The position numbers and the translations under genes are program-made. From Bacillus sp. SLBN-46 (GTDB lineage Bacteria > Bacillota > Bacilli > Bacillales > Cytobacillaceae), in assembly GCF_031453555.1 (NCBI RefSeq), contig NZ_JAVIZM010000001.1, forward strand, positions 502,001-566,000: DNA of 64,000 nucleotides, read 5' to 3'. The notes under the pieces are model-generated. The model was not told where the DNA came from and made no database searches. It saw nothing but the letters and a program-made list of their open reading frames with translations. Shown piece after piece: positions 1 to 8,017 of this stretch (positions within the stretch are counted from its first letter, which is position 1; every line of letters begins with the position of its first letter).

Positions 1-376
1 CAAATAAGTCATTTTCTTTTTGAACGATCCACTGTCCCTTTGAGTAAATGGAAATTCTTGCTCGCTCTAAGGAAGAAATAGCATCTAAATTAATGCCAAA
101 AAGTTCATTGATTGTTTTGCGAATGTCTGCGCCAGATAGCTTTTTTTCGTGCTGATGGATATAAGCATCTAATATGGATTTGGGTGTATGGAAAGCTTCA
201 CCCAGTGACAAAGATGCAATAAATTCACTAGAGATGACCGTTTTTGTCTCTAAATCAAGCCCGAACAGAGACTTTACGATGTGACGCACCTCTGTATAGC
301 CAAAGTTTCCTCCGTAGGAATTCAGATAGTGATCCATCATTTCTATTTTGGTCATGTTTGAGTCTGTTTGAATCAT
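1..376 (-). CDS. Hypothetical protein, C-terminus beyond window edge
   Basis: An open frame starts at the ATG at 376-374 behind a good ribosome binding site (GAGGGGAG, about 7 bases upstream) and runs off the left edge, so 125 codons are visible. The protein is soluble-looking, mostly helical and mildly charged, with no signal peptide, membrane segment or cysteine cluster. I do not recognise the family. It is on the same strand as the rluF remnant upstream of it and only 16 bases from its stop, so the two may once have been co-transcribed. The strong ribosome binding site makes it a real gene; its function is unknown. Confidence 0.6.
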   Translation of the reverse strand, partial: MIQTDSNMTKIEMMDHYLNSYGGNFGYTEVRHIVKSLFGLDLETKTVISSEFIASLSLGEAFHTPKSILDAYIHQHEKKLSGADIRKTINELFGINLDAISSLERARISIYSKGQWIVQKENDLF

Positions 377-392
377 TATTTTCTCCCCTCAA

Positions 393-1101
393 TTACCATT
401 CCTTTGGTTCATAGTTAAGCTCAAGGAATAATTGATTTCGTTCTTTTTTAGATAAGTCCCGCCATTGTCCAACTGGTAAATTTCCTAAATGGATATTCAT
501 GATTCGAGTTCGCTGAAGTCTAACCACTTGGTAACCGAGAGCTGAACACATCCGCCGAATTTGGCGGTTAAGTCCCTGAGTTAAAATAATTTGAAAGACG
601 TACTTAGATAGCTGAGTCACCTTACAAGGAAGTGTTTTGGTATTAAGAATCTCTACACCCTCAGACATCTTCTTTAAAAATTCAGGGGTAATCGGCTTGT
701 CCACAGTGACAATATACTCTTTCTCGTGTTTATTTTCCGCACGTAATATCTCGTTGACGATATCACCATCGTTCGTAAGCAGGATTAACCCTTCTGACTC
801 TTTATCCAGTCGCCCAATATGAAATATCCGTAAAGGATGATTAACGAAATCAACAATATTGCCCTTTACATGCCTTTCGGTTGTACTGGTAATACCAACA
901 GGCTTATTTAAAGCAATATATACATAATTGTTTGTGACCTTAATGGGATTTCCATCAATTCGTACATCATCTCCAGGCTCAACCTGGGCTGCCGATTTGT
1001 GCCACCTTTCCGTTAATAGTGATTCTACCCTCACTAATTAATTTATCCGCTCCACGCCTTGAAGACTTTCCAGATTCACTAATAAACTTATTAATACGCA
1101 T
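393..1101 (-). pseudogene. rluF: 23S rRNA pseudouridine synthase RluF, frameshifted in the S4 domain
   Basis: The start at 1101 ([11 protein letters not shown]) opens an S4 RNA-binding domain that continues to GKVAQIGS, then stops after a one-base frame change at the GGG run at 986-988 (plus strand). The rest of the protein (VEPGDD onward) continues in the next frame to the stop at 393. It carries the pseudouridine synthase core: [10 protein letters not shown] with the catalytic Asp, the [13 protein letters not shown] motif and the RTRIMNI block. Joined, the two pieces align end to end from memory with E. coli RluF, which modifies U2604 of 23S rRNA. Removing one base restores the frame. The C-terminal frame could start at a GTG at 1034 but would then lack an intact S4 domain. 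Either a recent pseudogene or an assembly error. Confidence 0.8.
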
Positions 1102-1177
1102 AGTACGACACACCCTTAAGTGGATAATTGTAGATTTAAGAATAACGAACAATGGTTGGATTTTCAAGCTTCCCATT

Positions 1178-1190
1178 GGTGCCTGACACC
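1178..1190. repeat. Copy of the GGTGCCTGACACC palindrome family
   Basis: A 13-base near-palindrome identical to the core of the larger hairpins at 32291-32340 and 38695-38730. It lies in the 200-base gap between the divergent rluF remnant and the alcohol dehydrogenase gene. Apart from this copy and presumed promoter sequence, the gap 1102-1301 shows nothing else. Confidence 0.55.
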
Positions 1191-1301
1191 CTCTTATACA
1201 CTAAAATGTCATTTGAATCAGGTCTGGCCTCATAGTATAGTTAAATTAGTAGATTAATAGTAAGTGGTACCCTATTTGACTATATGCCAAGGAGAATTTG
1301 A

Positions 1302-2441
1302 ATGGAAGAGATTTCTTTTCGAACAAAGATTTTTATTGGGGAGCATGCGTTAGATCGACTCAACCAAATAACAGCGGAACGAATATTTATTGTTACCGAT
1401 CCTTATATTGAAAAGTCTGGAATGACAGCAGAAGTGACAAATCGACTTCAGTCTAAAGATAATGAGTATCAAATTTTCAGTGATATCGTACCAGATCCTC
1501 CGATTGAAACAGTGGCAGCAGGAGTAAAAGTGATTCAGGAGTTCAATCCTAGTGTTTTGATAGCTATTGGCGGAGGTTCAGCTATTGATGCAGCCAAGGC
1601 GATGAAGGATTTTGCAATTAGATTATCACCGCAGCAAAAGGATATGAAATTCATTGCCATTCCGACAACAAGCGGCACAGGAACAGAAGTGACGTCCTTC
1701 TCAGTTATTACGGATGAAGTAAATCATGTGAAGCATCCACTCGTTTCTGATGCTTTATTACCAGATGAGGCAATTTTAGATACCCATCTTGTTAAGTCTG
1801 TACCTCCAACGGTTACGGCCGATACAGGAATGGATGTCTTAACCCATGCCATTGAAGCATATGTATCAACGAAGGCAAATGATTTCTCAGATGCTTTTGC
1901 TGAAAAAGCTGTTCAGCTTATTTTTGATTATTTACCGCGTTGCTATAAGGACGGTAATGATTTAGAGTCAAGAGAAAAGGTTCATCACGCTTCGTGTTTA
2001 GCAGGTTTAGCTTTTAATATGGTTGGATTAGGAATCAATCACAGTATTGCCCATGTGTGTGGGGCACAATTTCATATTCCACATGGAAGAATGAATGCGC
2101 TTTTACTCACACCCGTTATTGAATATAATGCTGGGCTGCAGGGGTTAACTCACCAATCCTTTAGTTCGGCAGCAAAAAAATATGCTCAGCTTGCGAGAGT
2201 ATCTGGTCTGCCAGCGGCAAACGTTCGAGTCGGTATTAATAGTCTGATTCAGCATATTAACCAATTAAAAAGAGAGCTTCAAATGCCAACAAGCTTGCGG
2301 GCTTGCGGTATGAAAAAAGAACAAGTGATGTCAGTATTGGCTGCTATCAGTGAAGCTGCATTGAAGGACGGTTGTACGGCAACCAACCCACGAATTCCAA
2401 CAAACAAAGAAATCGAAACCATCGTTGAAAAACTATTCTAA
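1302..2441 (+). CDS. Iron-containing alcohol dehydrogenase
   Basis: A 379-residue cytoplasmic NAD(P)-dependent alcohol/aldehyde oxidoreductase of the group III (iron-activated) family. The nucleotide-binding GGGSAIDAAKA lies near residue 89 and the TTSGTGTEVT block near 125. The metal site is visible as the Asp and His of DTGMDVLTHAIEAYVS, the His of NHSIAHVCGA and the His of IPHGRMNALL. Length matches the family (about 380-400). The start follows AAGGAGA with 7-base spacing. Members include butanol, 1,3-propanediol and ethanolamine-pathway (EutG-like) dehydrogenases; the natural substrate cannot be told from sequence. It is monocistronic, ending in a strong terminator. Confidence 0.9.
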   Translation: MEEISFRTKIFIGEHALDRLNQITAERIFIVTDPYIEKSGMTAEVTNRLQSKDNEYQIFSDIVPDPPIETVAAGVKVIQEFNPSVLIAIGGGSAIDAAKAMKDFAIRLSPQQKDMKFIAIPTTSGTGTEVTSFSVITDEVNHVKHPLVSDALLPDEAILDTHLVKSVPPTVTADTGMDVLTHAIEAYVSTKANDFSDAFAEKAVQLIFDYLPRCYKDGNDLESREKVHHASCLAGLAFNMVGLGINHSIAHVCGAQFHIPHGRMNALLLTPVIEYNAGLQGLTHQSFSSAAKKYAQLARVSGLPAANVRVGINSLIQHINQLKRELQMPTSLRACGMKKEQVMSVLAAISEAALKDGCTATNPRIPTNKEIETIVEKLF

Positions 2442-2449
2442 TTTTAAGT

Positions 2450-2477
2450 GGTTAATCCTAATGGATTAACCTTTTTT
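2450..2477 (+). terminator. Rho-independent terminator of the alcohol dehydrogenase gene
   Basis: Perfect 9-bp stem (GGTTAATCC / GGATTAACC) with a 4-base loop followed by six T, starting 9 bases after the stop codon. Confidence 0.9.
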
Positions 2478-2633
2478 ATATTGAAAAAATTGACATGTCG
2501 AACGATTCAAAGACTATTTTGCTATTTTTAAAAAAAAATACTAAAAAACTACTAATTCCTCTCCAAATTCTGACAAAAAATTAAGTTCTAAAATGTTAAT
2601 TTATTAGTAATTACCATTAGCGAGGAGATAGAT

Positions 2634-4379
2634 ATGAAAAAATTATCAGTCATTTTTGTACTCTTATTTAGTATCTTTTTCTTTAACCTGCCGCACTCAG
2701 AGGCAGCAAGTTCTCAGTTACTTATTATCAACAAGAAAACGAACACCCTAGCATTTTACGATAATGGGAAACTAGTAAAAACATTTAGGGTAGCTACAGG
2801 GAGATCAAGAGATTTAACCCCTGAAGGTAAATTTAGGATTGTAACAAAGATAAAAAATCGTCCCTATTACACGGGAGGAATTCCTGGAGGAGATCCGCGG
2901 AACCCACTAGGTGACCGTTGGATGGGATTAGAAACCAGAGGTACATATGGAACTACCTATGGAATCCATGGTAATAATAACGAAAGCTCAATTGGTAAAT
3001 ATATCAGCTCTGGCTGTGTGCGAATGCATAACGAGGAAGTTCGTTGGCTGTATGACCAAGTTCAACTATATACAACGGTCATTATCACTTATTCTAGCAG
3101 CAGCTTTGATGCGATTGCAAAAGCGAATGGGTATTCAGCTACAACAAATGGGTGGGTCTTGAATGGTGGAAAATGGTACTACTATTTGAACGGAACAGCT
3201 AAAACCGGCTGGTTATCACAAGGCAGCACGTGGTACTACTTTGACGGTTCTGGTGTCATGAAGACTGGCTGGGTATTAACAAATGGAAAATGGTATTATC
3301 TTGATAAAAGTGGAGCTATGAAAACAGGTTGGGTATACACTGGTGGAAAGTGGTACTATCTAGATTCTTCAGGTTCGATGAAAAAAGGATGGTTGCAGGA
3401 TAAAAACAAAAGGTACTATCTAAGTAATTCGGGGGCTATGGTTACTGGTTGGCTAAAAGATGGTGCTGTTTGGTACTATTTACAGAATAGTGGTGCTATG
3501 AGAACTGGTTGGATGCTTGATAAAGGTAAATGGTATTACTTAGAAACAAGCGGAGCAATGAAAACAGGCTGGTTAGAAATAAATGGTAGTAAGTATTTCC
3601 TAAACAGTGACGGTGCTATGGGTATAGGCTGGAAGGAAATTGAAGGTAAATGGTACTATTTCAACGGATCTGGTTCAATGGCAGCTAATACAGAAATTAA
3701 CGGTTATAAGCTAGGTGCTGATGGAGCATGGATTCAAGTTGAGTATGTCGCATTAGGGGATTCCTTAGCGGCTGGAATGACTCCATTGGGAGAAGATGAA
3801 AAGCCTGTAAATGGAGTTGACCCAAATTGGGGATATCCGAACTATATTGCAGAGAAATTCGCAAAATCCTATCAATTAATTGAATTCGTAAACTACGGAG
3901 TTTCTGGTTATAAAACAGATGATGTAATTGCAGATTTAGGTAAAGCAGAAGTTCAAAAAGAAATTAAAGAAGCAACACACGTAACTATTGATATCGGTGC
4001 AAATGACTTGCTTCCAGTGATTCAAACCAAACCGGCAGATGCACCAGCAACAATAGCTACCATTGCTGCAAAATTAAATGGTATTTTAAGCACTATTGAC
4101 GCATTAAATCCAAAGGTTAAGGTATATGTGATGGGCTATTACAATCCATTCCCATATGTAACTGATGTTCAACAAAAAGCACAGTTTGAACAATTATTAA
4201 CAGCAATGAATGGCCAAATTCAGGCACAGGCTGTTAAGAATGGTGATACATTTGTGCCGACGGCTCAAGTGATTAATACCGCTAATTTCGCAGAATACCT
4301 GCCAAACCCACAGAATATTCACCTAAGCGTAACAGGCTATCAAGTGGTAGCAGGCGAGTTCTGGAAGGTAATGCAGTAA
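2634..4379 (+). CDS. Secreted L,D-transpeptidase / wall-binding repeats / SGNH hydrolase fusion
   Basis: A 581-residue exported protein with three parts. After a signal peptide (cleavage near ...SEAAS, residue about 25) comes a YkuD-type L,D-transpeptidase domain with His112 (GIHGNN) and the catalytic Cys128 in SSGCVRMH. Residues about 165-360 hold nine copies of a 20-residue GW...WYYL...G.MKT repeat of the choline/glucan-binding (CW_binding) type. The C-terminal 210 residues are an SGNH/GDSL hydrolase: nucleophile Ser377 in LGDSLAAG, block III IGANDLL and terminal His in NIHLSVTGY. In the terminal block an Asn sits where a catalytic Asp is often found next to the His, so the acid residue is uncertain. 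Inference: a wall-attached enzyme that both cross-links peptidoglycan and de-esterifies a wall polymer. RBS GAGGAGAT precedes the start. Confidence 0.88.
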   Translation: MKKLSVIFVLLFSIFFFNLPHSEAASSQLLIINKKTNTLAFYDNGKLVKTFRVATGRSRDLTPEGKFRIVTKIKNRPYYTGGIPGGDPRNPLGDRWMGLETRGTYGTTYGIHGNNNESSIGKYISSGCVRMHNEEVRWLYDQVQLYTTVIITYSSSSFDAIAKANGYSATTNGWVLNGGKWYYYLNGTAKTGWLSQGSTWYYFDGSGVMKTGWVLTNGKWYYLDKSGAMKTGWVYTGGKWYYLDSSGSMKKGWLQDKNKRYYLSNSGAMVTGWLKDGAVWYYLQNSGAMRTGWMLDKGKWYYLETSGAMKTGWLEINGSKYFLNSDGAMGIGWKEIEGKWYYFNGSGSMAANTEINGYKLGADGAWIQVEYVALGDSLAAGMTPLGEDEKPVNGVDPNWGYPNYIAEKFAKSYQLIEFVNYGVSGYKTDDVIADLGKAEVQKEIKEATHVTIDIGANDLLPVIQTKPADAPATIATIAAKLNGILSTIDALNPKVKVYVMGYYNPFPYVTDVQQKAQFEQLLTAMNGQIQAQAVKNGDTFVPTAQVINTANFAEYLPNPQNIHLSVTGYQVVAGEFWKVMQ

Positions 4380-4399
4380 TTAGAGAATAGGTTAAAGGC

Positions 4400-4436
4400 A
4401 AAGGCACCTTTTAATGAAGGTGCCTTTATTTTTTTG
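4400..4436 (+). terminator. Rho-independent terminator of the transpeptidase fusion gene
   Basis: Perfect 11-bp stem (AAAGGCACCTT / AAGGTGCCTTT) with a 6-base loop followed by a run of T. Confidence 0.92.
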
Positions 4437-4484
4437 AGTTGGATTCTTTTTGCATTTAAGTAATATTTGTAACATTACTCTACT

Positions 4485-4660
4485 GTTTACATATTTGTAT
4501 ACACGTGTACTTTTTGTAAACAAAATGTTTACAAAAACGTTTACATGTTTACAAATACGTTTACTTCCTAGTAAATCAGCATGTATACAACCTTGTCATT
4601 CGTGGATACAAAAAAGTATACATGTCTACCACAGTTTACATATTGTTTACTTTTTTACAC
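4485..4660. repeat. Phased 8-bp iteron array, candidate parC-like centromere
   Basis: About 15 copies of a GTWTACAW-like octamer (GTTTACAT, GTTTACAA, GTATACAA, GTATACAT, GTAAACAA and variants) start at 4485, 4497, 4505, 4516, 4527, 4539, 4547, 4559, 4583, 4604 (degenerate), 4616, 4624, 4634, 4645 and 4653. Most spacings are 10-12 or 8 bases, close to one helical turn. The array fills the gap just upstream of an actin-like gene and a small ribbon-helix-helix-like gene. That is where the centromere of actin-type (type II) partition systems is found. Binding by the downstream protein is inferred. A 79-codon open frame through the array looks accidental. Confidence 0.7.
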
Positions 4661-4771
4661 TTATATTTCTTTTCTGTCTGTGTCATTGAACAATCTATTA
4701 AACTCCTTTAGCCTTATAGAAAGAAACTAGATTTCGAGAATAAATTGATTAAATGAAAAGGAATGATGTGT

Positions 4772-5944
4772 ATGACTAAGTCTAGAATTGCTGCAGTAGA
4801 TGTGGGAAATGACTCCATTAAGGCCCTTTTCGGTGAGCTAGAGTATGAATTAAATATTCCAAACATTATCGCTAGAGACACAGAGGATCGCCCTGTCATT
4901 GGGATAGAAGAACTCGATAATAAAAACCCTTTAGATGGCATTCATATTAAGGTACACTCCCCTGCCCTAAAGGAAAACAATGCCATTTACCGTATCGGTC
5001 ACCTTGCCACGAAAAGTAATAACGCCACTGAATTAGACCCTGGCAGCAGTAAATCTGAAGAAGATCAAACACTTGTCATGTTGTTTGCTACTTTGGCATT
5101 GGATGCAGTGCAGGAAAATCGCCCTTTTTCAAAAACAAAGAATGTCATTGATGCAAGCTATACCTTAGGAACTGGCCTCCCCCTCCGCGAAGTAAAGGAA
5201 GGGAAAGATGCGGGGTATCGCTCCAAGTTAATTGGTTCCGTTCATCAGGTAGAGTTTCTCGTGACACCAAAATACCAAGGACTCAAGGTGAATATAAAAT
5301 TTGATGAGGTAAAGGTTTATCCAGAAGGATTTGCCGCCTATATTAACTTGGTTATGGATAATAGTGGGAAAATTATCAATAAAGACTTACTCGATAAACG
5401 GATTTTAATCCAAGATATCGGTGGCTTATCCACTGATATCGCTGTAATTAAGAATCGAAATGTTGATGATGATAAAGCCCAGGGCTTTAACCTAGGAGTG
5501 TCTGAATCACTAGAAGCAATTCGTGAAGAGATTCGGACGAAGCATGGCGTTGAGCTCGACAGCCGCCGCGATGTCGTGGAAATTATCACGAAGAAAAATG
5601 ACCGCAACCATATTATGGTGAAAGGAAGCCGGACGAGTGTTCATGACATTACAGACCGGATTTTGCTTGACTTAGCCAAAAAGCAATACCGTTTATTACG
5701 AAATGTATGGCAGCGAAATTCCCAAACGGAAATCTGTTATTTTGTTGGCGGCGGGGCCAATGTGTTAAAAGAATATCTTAAGACACTAAATAACAATTTG
5801 GATGGCTACAACATCGATTTCTTTGAGGATGAAAAAGAAAGCATTTGGATGATGGCCAATGCGTATTACAAACTAATTATGGATTTTGTAAGAAAATCAG
5901 AGAAACAAAAAGCGGTCCCAGATAAAGCACCAGTAAAAAGTTAA
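4772..5944 (+). CDS. ParM/StbA-like actin family ATPase
   Basis: A 390-residue actin-fold protein. The phosphate-1 loop is AAVDVGNDSIKALFGE at the N-terminus, phosphate-2 is QDIGGLSTDIAVIKN near residue 215 and the adenosine motif is CYFVGGGANVL near residue 325. This combination is typical of ParM/StbA/Alp filament proteins, which push plasmid copies apart. The start at 4772 is preferred over the upstream in-frame ATGs at 4763 and 4766, because AAAAGG then sits 10 bases upstream rather than 1-4. It is followed 12 bases later by a small DNA-binding-like protein and preceded by the phased repeat array, which together form a partition-like module. The flanking genes are chromosomal, so the cargo is not obvious. 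Confidence 0.85.
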   Translation: MTKSRIAAVDVGNDSIKALFGELEYELNIPNIIARDTEDRPVIGIEELDNKNPLDGIHIKVHSPALKENNAIYRIGHLATKSNNATELDPGSSKSEEDQTLVMLFATLALDAVQENRPFSKTKNVIDASYTLGTGLPLREVKEGKDAGYRSKLIGSVHQVEFLVTPKYQGLKVNIKFDEVKVYPEGFAAYINLVMDNSGKIINKDLLDKRILIQDIGGLSTDIAVIKNRNVDDDKAQGFNLGVSESLEAIREEIRTKHGVELDSRRDVVEIITKKNDRNHIMVKGSRTSVHDITDRILLDLAKKQYRLLRNVWQRNSQTEICYFVGGGANVLKEYLKTLNNNLDGYNIDFFEDEKESIWMMANAYYKLIMDFVRKSEKQKAVPDKAPVKS

Positions 5945-5956
5945 TAAGGTGATTCT

Positions 5957-6574
5957 ATGAAAAAAGCTGCCGCAAATGAAATAAAGAGAGGCCAAGCGAT
6001 TTCCTTTCGCGTCCCCTCTGATACCCCTGAACATATTGTAAAGCATTTGCAAAAATTAAAAGAAACCGAGCGAAGGAATTTTTCCAGTAAAATTGCTGAC
6101 TTCGTGATGCAGGGTGTGAGCCATTCTTATTCAAGAGAAAAAGAAACCATAACCATTCCCCTCCCCCATAAATTGACGAAAGCCCAAAGGGACTGGTTGA
6201 AGCACGAGCACTCGGAAGCCTTGCTGGGAAGTATTCTTTTTCAGCTAATTTCGGACCCTGTGCGGGCGACGTCGTTACTGGCTTCTTTAAATAGCCAATC
6301 GCTGGATATTGAGGAAGCCCTATATCTTCAGGAAAAAATATTTCCCGAGAAACAACCAATTTCTACGTTTGAGGTTGGTGGTTTTGAAGAAACGGCGGCG
6401 GCTGTAGAAGAAGCACCCCCACCCATTGATTTGAATGATATGGATGATGATCTCAGCGATTTTGATTGGGAAAGTGCGAAATCATTAGAAGCACCACCGG
6501 TTGTTGAAGAGGAACCAGATGAAGAGGATGTTGAAGACCTGCTTGGCGGGTTTTTGGCGAATATGAATAAATGA
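5957..6574 (+). CDS. ParR-like adaptor protein (ribbon-helix-helix N-terminus, acidic tail)
   Basis: A 205-residue protein translated from an ATG behind AAGGTGA, 12 bases after the actin-like gene. Residues 10-60 (GQAISFRVPS followed by two helices) have the look of a ribbon-helix-helix DNA-binding fold. Residues 60-125 are helical. The last 80 residues are strongly acidic and proline-rich (many Glu/Asp), ending in LLGGFLANMNK, which could be the contact to the filament as in ParR C-termini. Sequence identity to a known ParR is not evident by eye; the call rests on gene order, size and layout. Expected partner DNA: the iteron array at 4485-4660. Confidence 0.6.
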   Translation: MKKAAANEIKRGQAISFRVPSDTPEHIVKHLQKLKETERRNFSSKIADFVMQGVSHSYSREKETITIPLPHKLTKAQRDWLKHEHSEALLGSILFQLISDPVRATSLLASLNSQSLDIEEALYLQEKIFPEKQPISTFEVGGFEETAAAVEEAPPPIDLNDMDDDLSDFDWESAKSLEAPPVVEEEPDEEDVEDLLGGFLANMNK

Positions 6575-6584
6575 TGAAGCCAAG

Positions 6585-6617
6585 CGGCCAGACCTTGAAC
6601 AAAGGGTCTGGCCGTTT
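6585..6617 (+). terminator. Probable terminator of the ParM/ParR-like operon
   Basis: A 10-bp perfect stem (CGGCCAGACC / GGTCTGGCCG) with a 10-base loop and a short TTT, 10 bases after the stop. It separates this operon from a convergent small gene, whose transcript it could also end. Confidence 0.6.
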
Positions 6618-6629
6618 GCATTTATTGGA

Positions 6630-6755
6630 TTAGTGCTGTTTATTTGGCAGCCGTTGGCTTTGATGTGCCCTGCTTTGACGTTCTTTATTTTTCTCATCTT
6701 TTTGTTGTTTTTCATGTAAATCTTCAACGAATTCATGCGTACTTTTGTTATCCAT
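6630..6755 (-). CDS. Small protein, DUF4023-like
   Basis: A 41-codon gene behind a strong GGAGGATG site, reading MDNKSTHEFVEDLHEKQQ... and ending in RLPNKQH. The hydrophilic, Lys/Gln/Glu-rich composition, the THEFVE start and the LPNKQH ending match my memory of the DUF4023 family of tiny Bacillus proteins of unknown role. It is convergent with the ParR-like gene. The 270 bases between its start and the kinase gene at 7028 hold no other convincing gene. Confidence 0.65.
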   Translation of the reverse strand: MDNKSTHEFVEDLHEKQQKDEKNKERQSRAHQSQRLPNKQH

Positions 6756-7027
6756 CTGCAACATCCTCCTTTTGTAAACTGAACCATTGTTAGTGTGACC
6801 ATATGTGGTGGAAATATGTAATCAGTCTAATTCCCTTCTTGTTTTTATATTAAGAAAAATGTTGGATTGAAATGGAGTCTGGGGTCATATGAATAAATAA
6901 TAGGGATTTCCTACTGACAAGCAAATTTACTTGCCTTGAATGTTGAATAAACATTATATTCATAGTGGAAACATTCGCCAAAAATAAATCTATGAAACTA
7001 TTAATAGAGGAACAGGGTGGTGGGTTG

Positions 7028-7981
7028 ATGGAGCTGCCTGCTAATATTGTCCGCGCCGACGGCACGTTAAATGATGAATTAATCTTGAAAAAAGAACAAC
7101 TCTATAAAGGGATGAATGGAAGGTTTGTAGAAAGATTTTATTTGTCTCCAACGATGAGCTATATTTTTAAACCTTTGACGAATAATGGTCAATTAGGGCA
7201 GGAGGTGTGGGTACATGAGAATGTCCTCCCCCAATTCCCTGCTATTTTTCCAAAAATTATTTCACATACTATCAGCGAGCAGCCAGAGTTAAACTGGATG
7301 ATTCTTGAGGACCTTGGCGCACTCACCCATACCTTTACTGAGGAAAGTGTATTAGGTGTGATAAAGTGGGTGGCCTGGTGGCACTCTCTCTCGATTGATA
7401 ACCTCGCTCATGTTCCGTCAGCAGGACTAAAGCCTCGTTTGGAAGATATCGTAACAGATGTGCTTCACATGAAGAATGAGTTCATGCAGCAATTGCCAGG
7501 CTTACAATTAGACCGTGGGTTGATCGAACAAGTGTACACCACACTCGAGACATTTGAGTTTTCAAAGAGGTTGGTTTTATCCCATGGTGATTTGCATGTA
7601 GGGAACTTTGCTGTTGTCGGTCAGCGACTGATGATTCTAGATTGGGAGCACACACACTTAAATATACCTCACTGGGATTTGTACCATGTCATTGATATGT
7701 CTCACCCACTTTTTCCGAAGAGGATTACACCTCAGTTTCGAGAGCAAATCCTTAAAGTGTATATGTCTCAAGTTGAATTTGAAATAGACGAAGAGCAATT
7801 TTTAAAGGAATATTATTTATTCTCTGCTGTATTCTCTGTTTGGATGCTTCTTCTTATTCAAAAAGATTTAAAGGCGGAGAATGCCAAGTGGCCAAGAGAA
7901 CAATTGGAGCGACAATTAACAGAGACCATTTTGAGCTTGGGGCAGTGTGCTGCCGCTCTTCTCATATGCGAAAAAAGCTAA
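7028..7981 (+). CDS. Aminoglycoside-phosphotransferase-fold kinase
   Basis: A protein-kinase-like small-molecule kinase of the APH/choline kinase superfamily. The catalytic loop is SHGDLHVGNF (near residue 192 from this start) and the metal-binding DWEH follows about 20 residues later; an N-lobe EDLGALTHTF stretch is also typical. The frame is open back to a GTG at 6965, but the ATG at 7028 is preceded by GGTGG and gives a usual N-terminus; the start is uncertain. The substrate is unknown; family members phosphorylate aminoglycosides, choline, homoserine or fructosamines. It is monocistronic, convergent with pepT. Confidence 0.78.
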   Translation: MELPANIVRADGTLNDELILKKEQLYKGMNGRFVERFYLSPTMSYIFKPLTNNGQLGQEVWVHENVLPQFPAIFPKIISHTISEQPELNWMILEDLGALTHTFTEESVLGVIKWVAWWHSLSIDNLAHVPSAGLKPRLEDIVTDVLHMKNEFMQQLPGLQLDRGLIEQVYTTLETFEFSKRLVLSHGDLHVGNFAVVGQRLMILDWEHTHLNIPHWDLYHVIDMSHPLFPKRITPQFREQILKVYMSQVEFEIDEEQFLKEYYLFSAVFSVWMLLLIQKDLKAENAKWPREQLERQLTETILSLGQCAAALLICEKS

Positions 7982-8014
7982 CCCGTTTGTTGTGAATGGG
8001 TTAGCTTTCTTTTG
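7974..8014. terminator. Bidirectional terminator between the kinase gene and pepT
   Basis: Perfect 11-bp stem (AAAGCTAACCC / GGGTTAGCTTT) with a 13-base loop. T-rich on the plus side and A-rich on the other, so it can serve both convergent genes. It overlaps the last codons of the kinase gene. Confidence 0.85.
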
Positions 8015-8017
8015 GTT

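Noticed and set aside
2634..4379. Prophage endolysin because of choline-binding-type repeats
   Set aside because: A signal peptide is present, the catalytic domains are L,D-transpeptidase and SGNH hydrolase, and no phage genes surround it.
4450..4689. 79-codon plus-strand ORF through the iteron array
   Set aside because: No ribosome binding site, composition is explained entirely by the TTTACA repeats, and no protein-like pattern is seen.
4485..6574. Window being a plasmid because of the ParM/ParR-like genes
   Set aside because: pepT, gerQ, hemQ, pta, moeB and a chromosomal parS site are in the same continuous sequence; no replication initiator is present.
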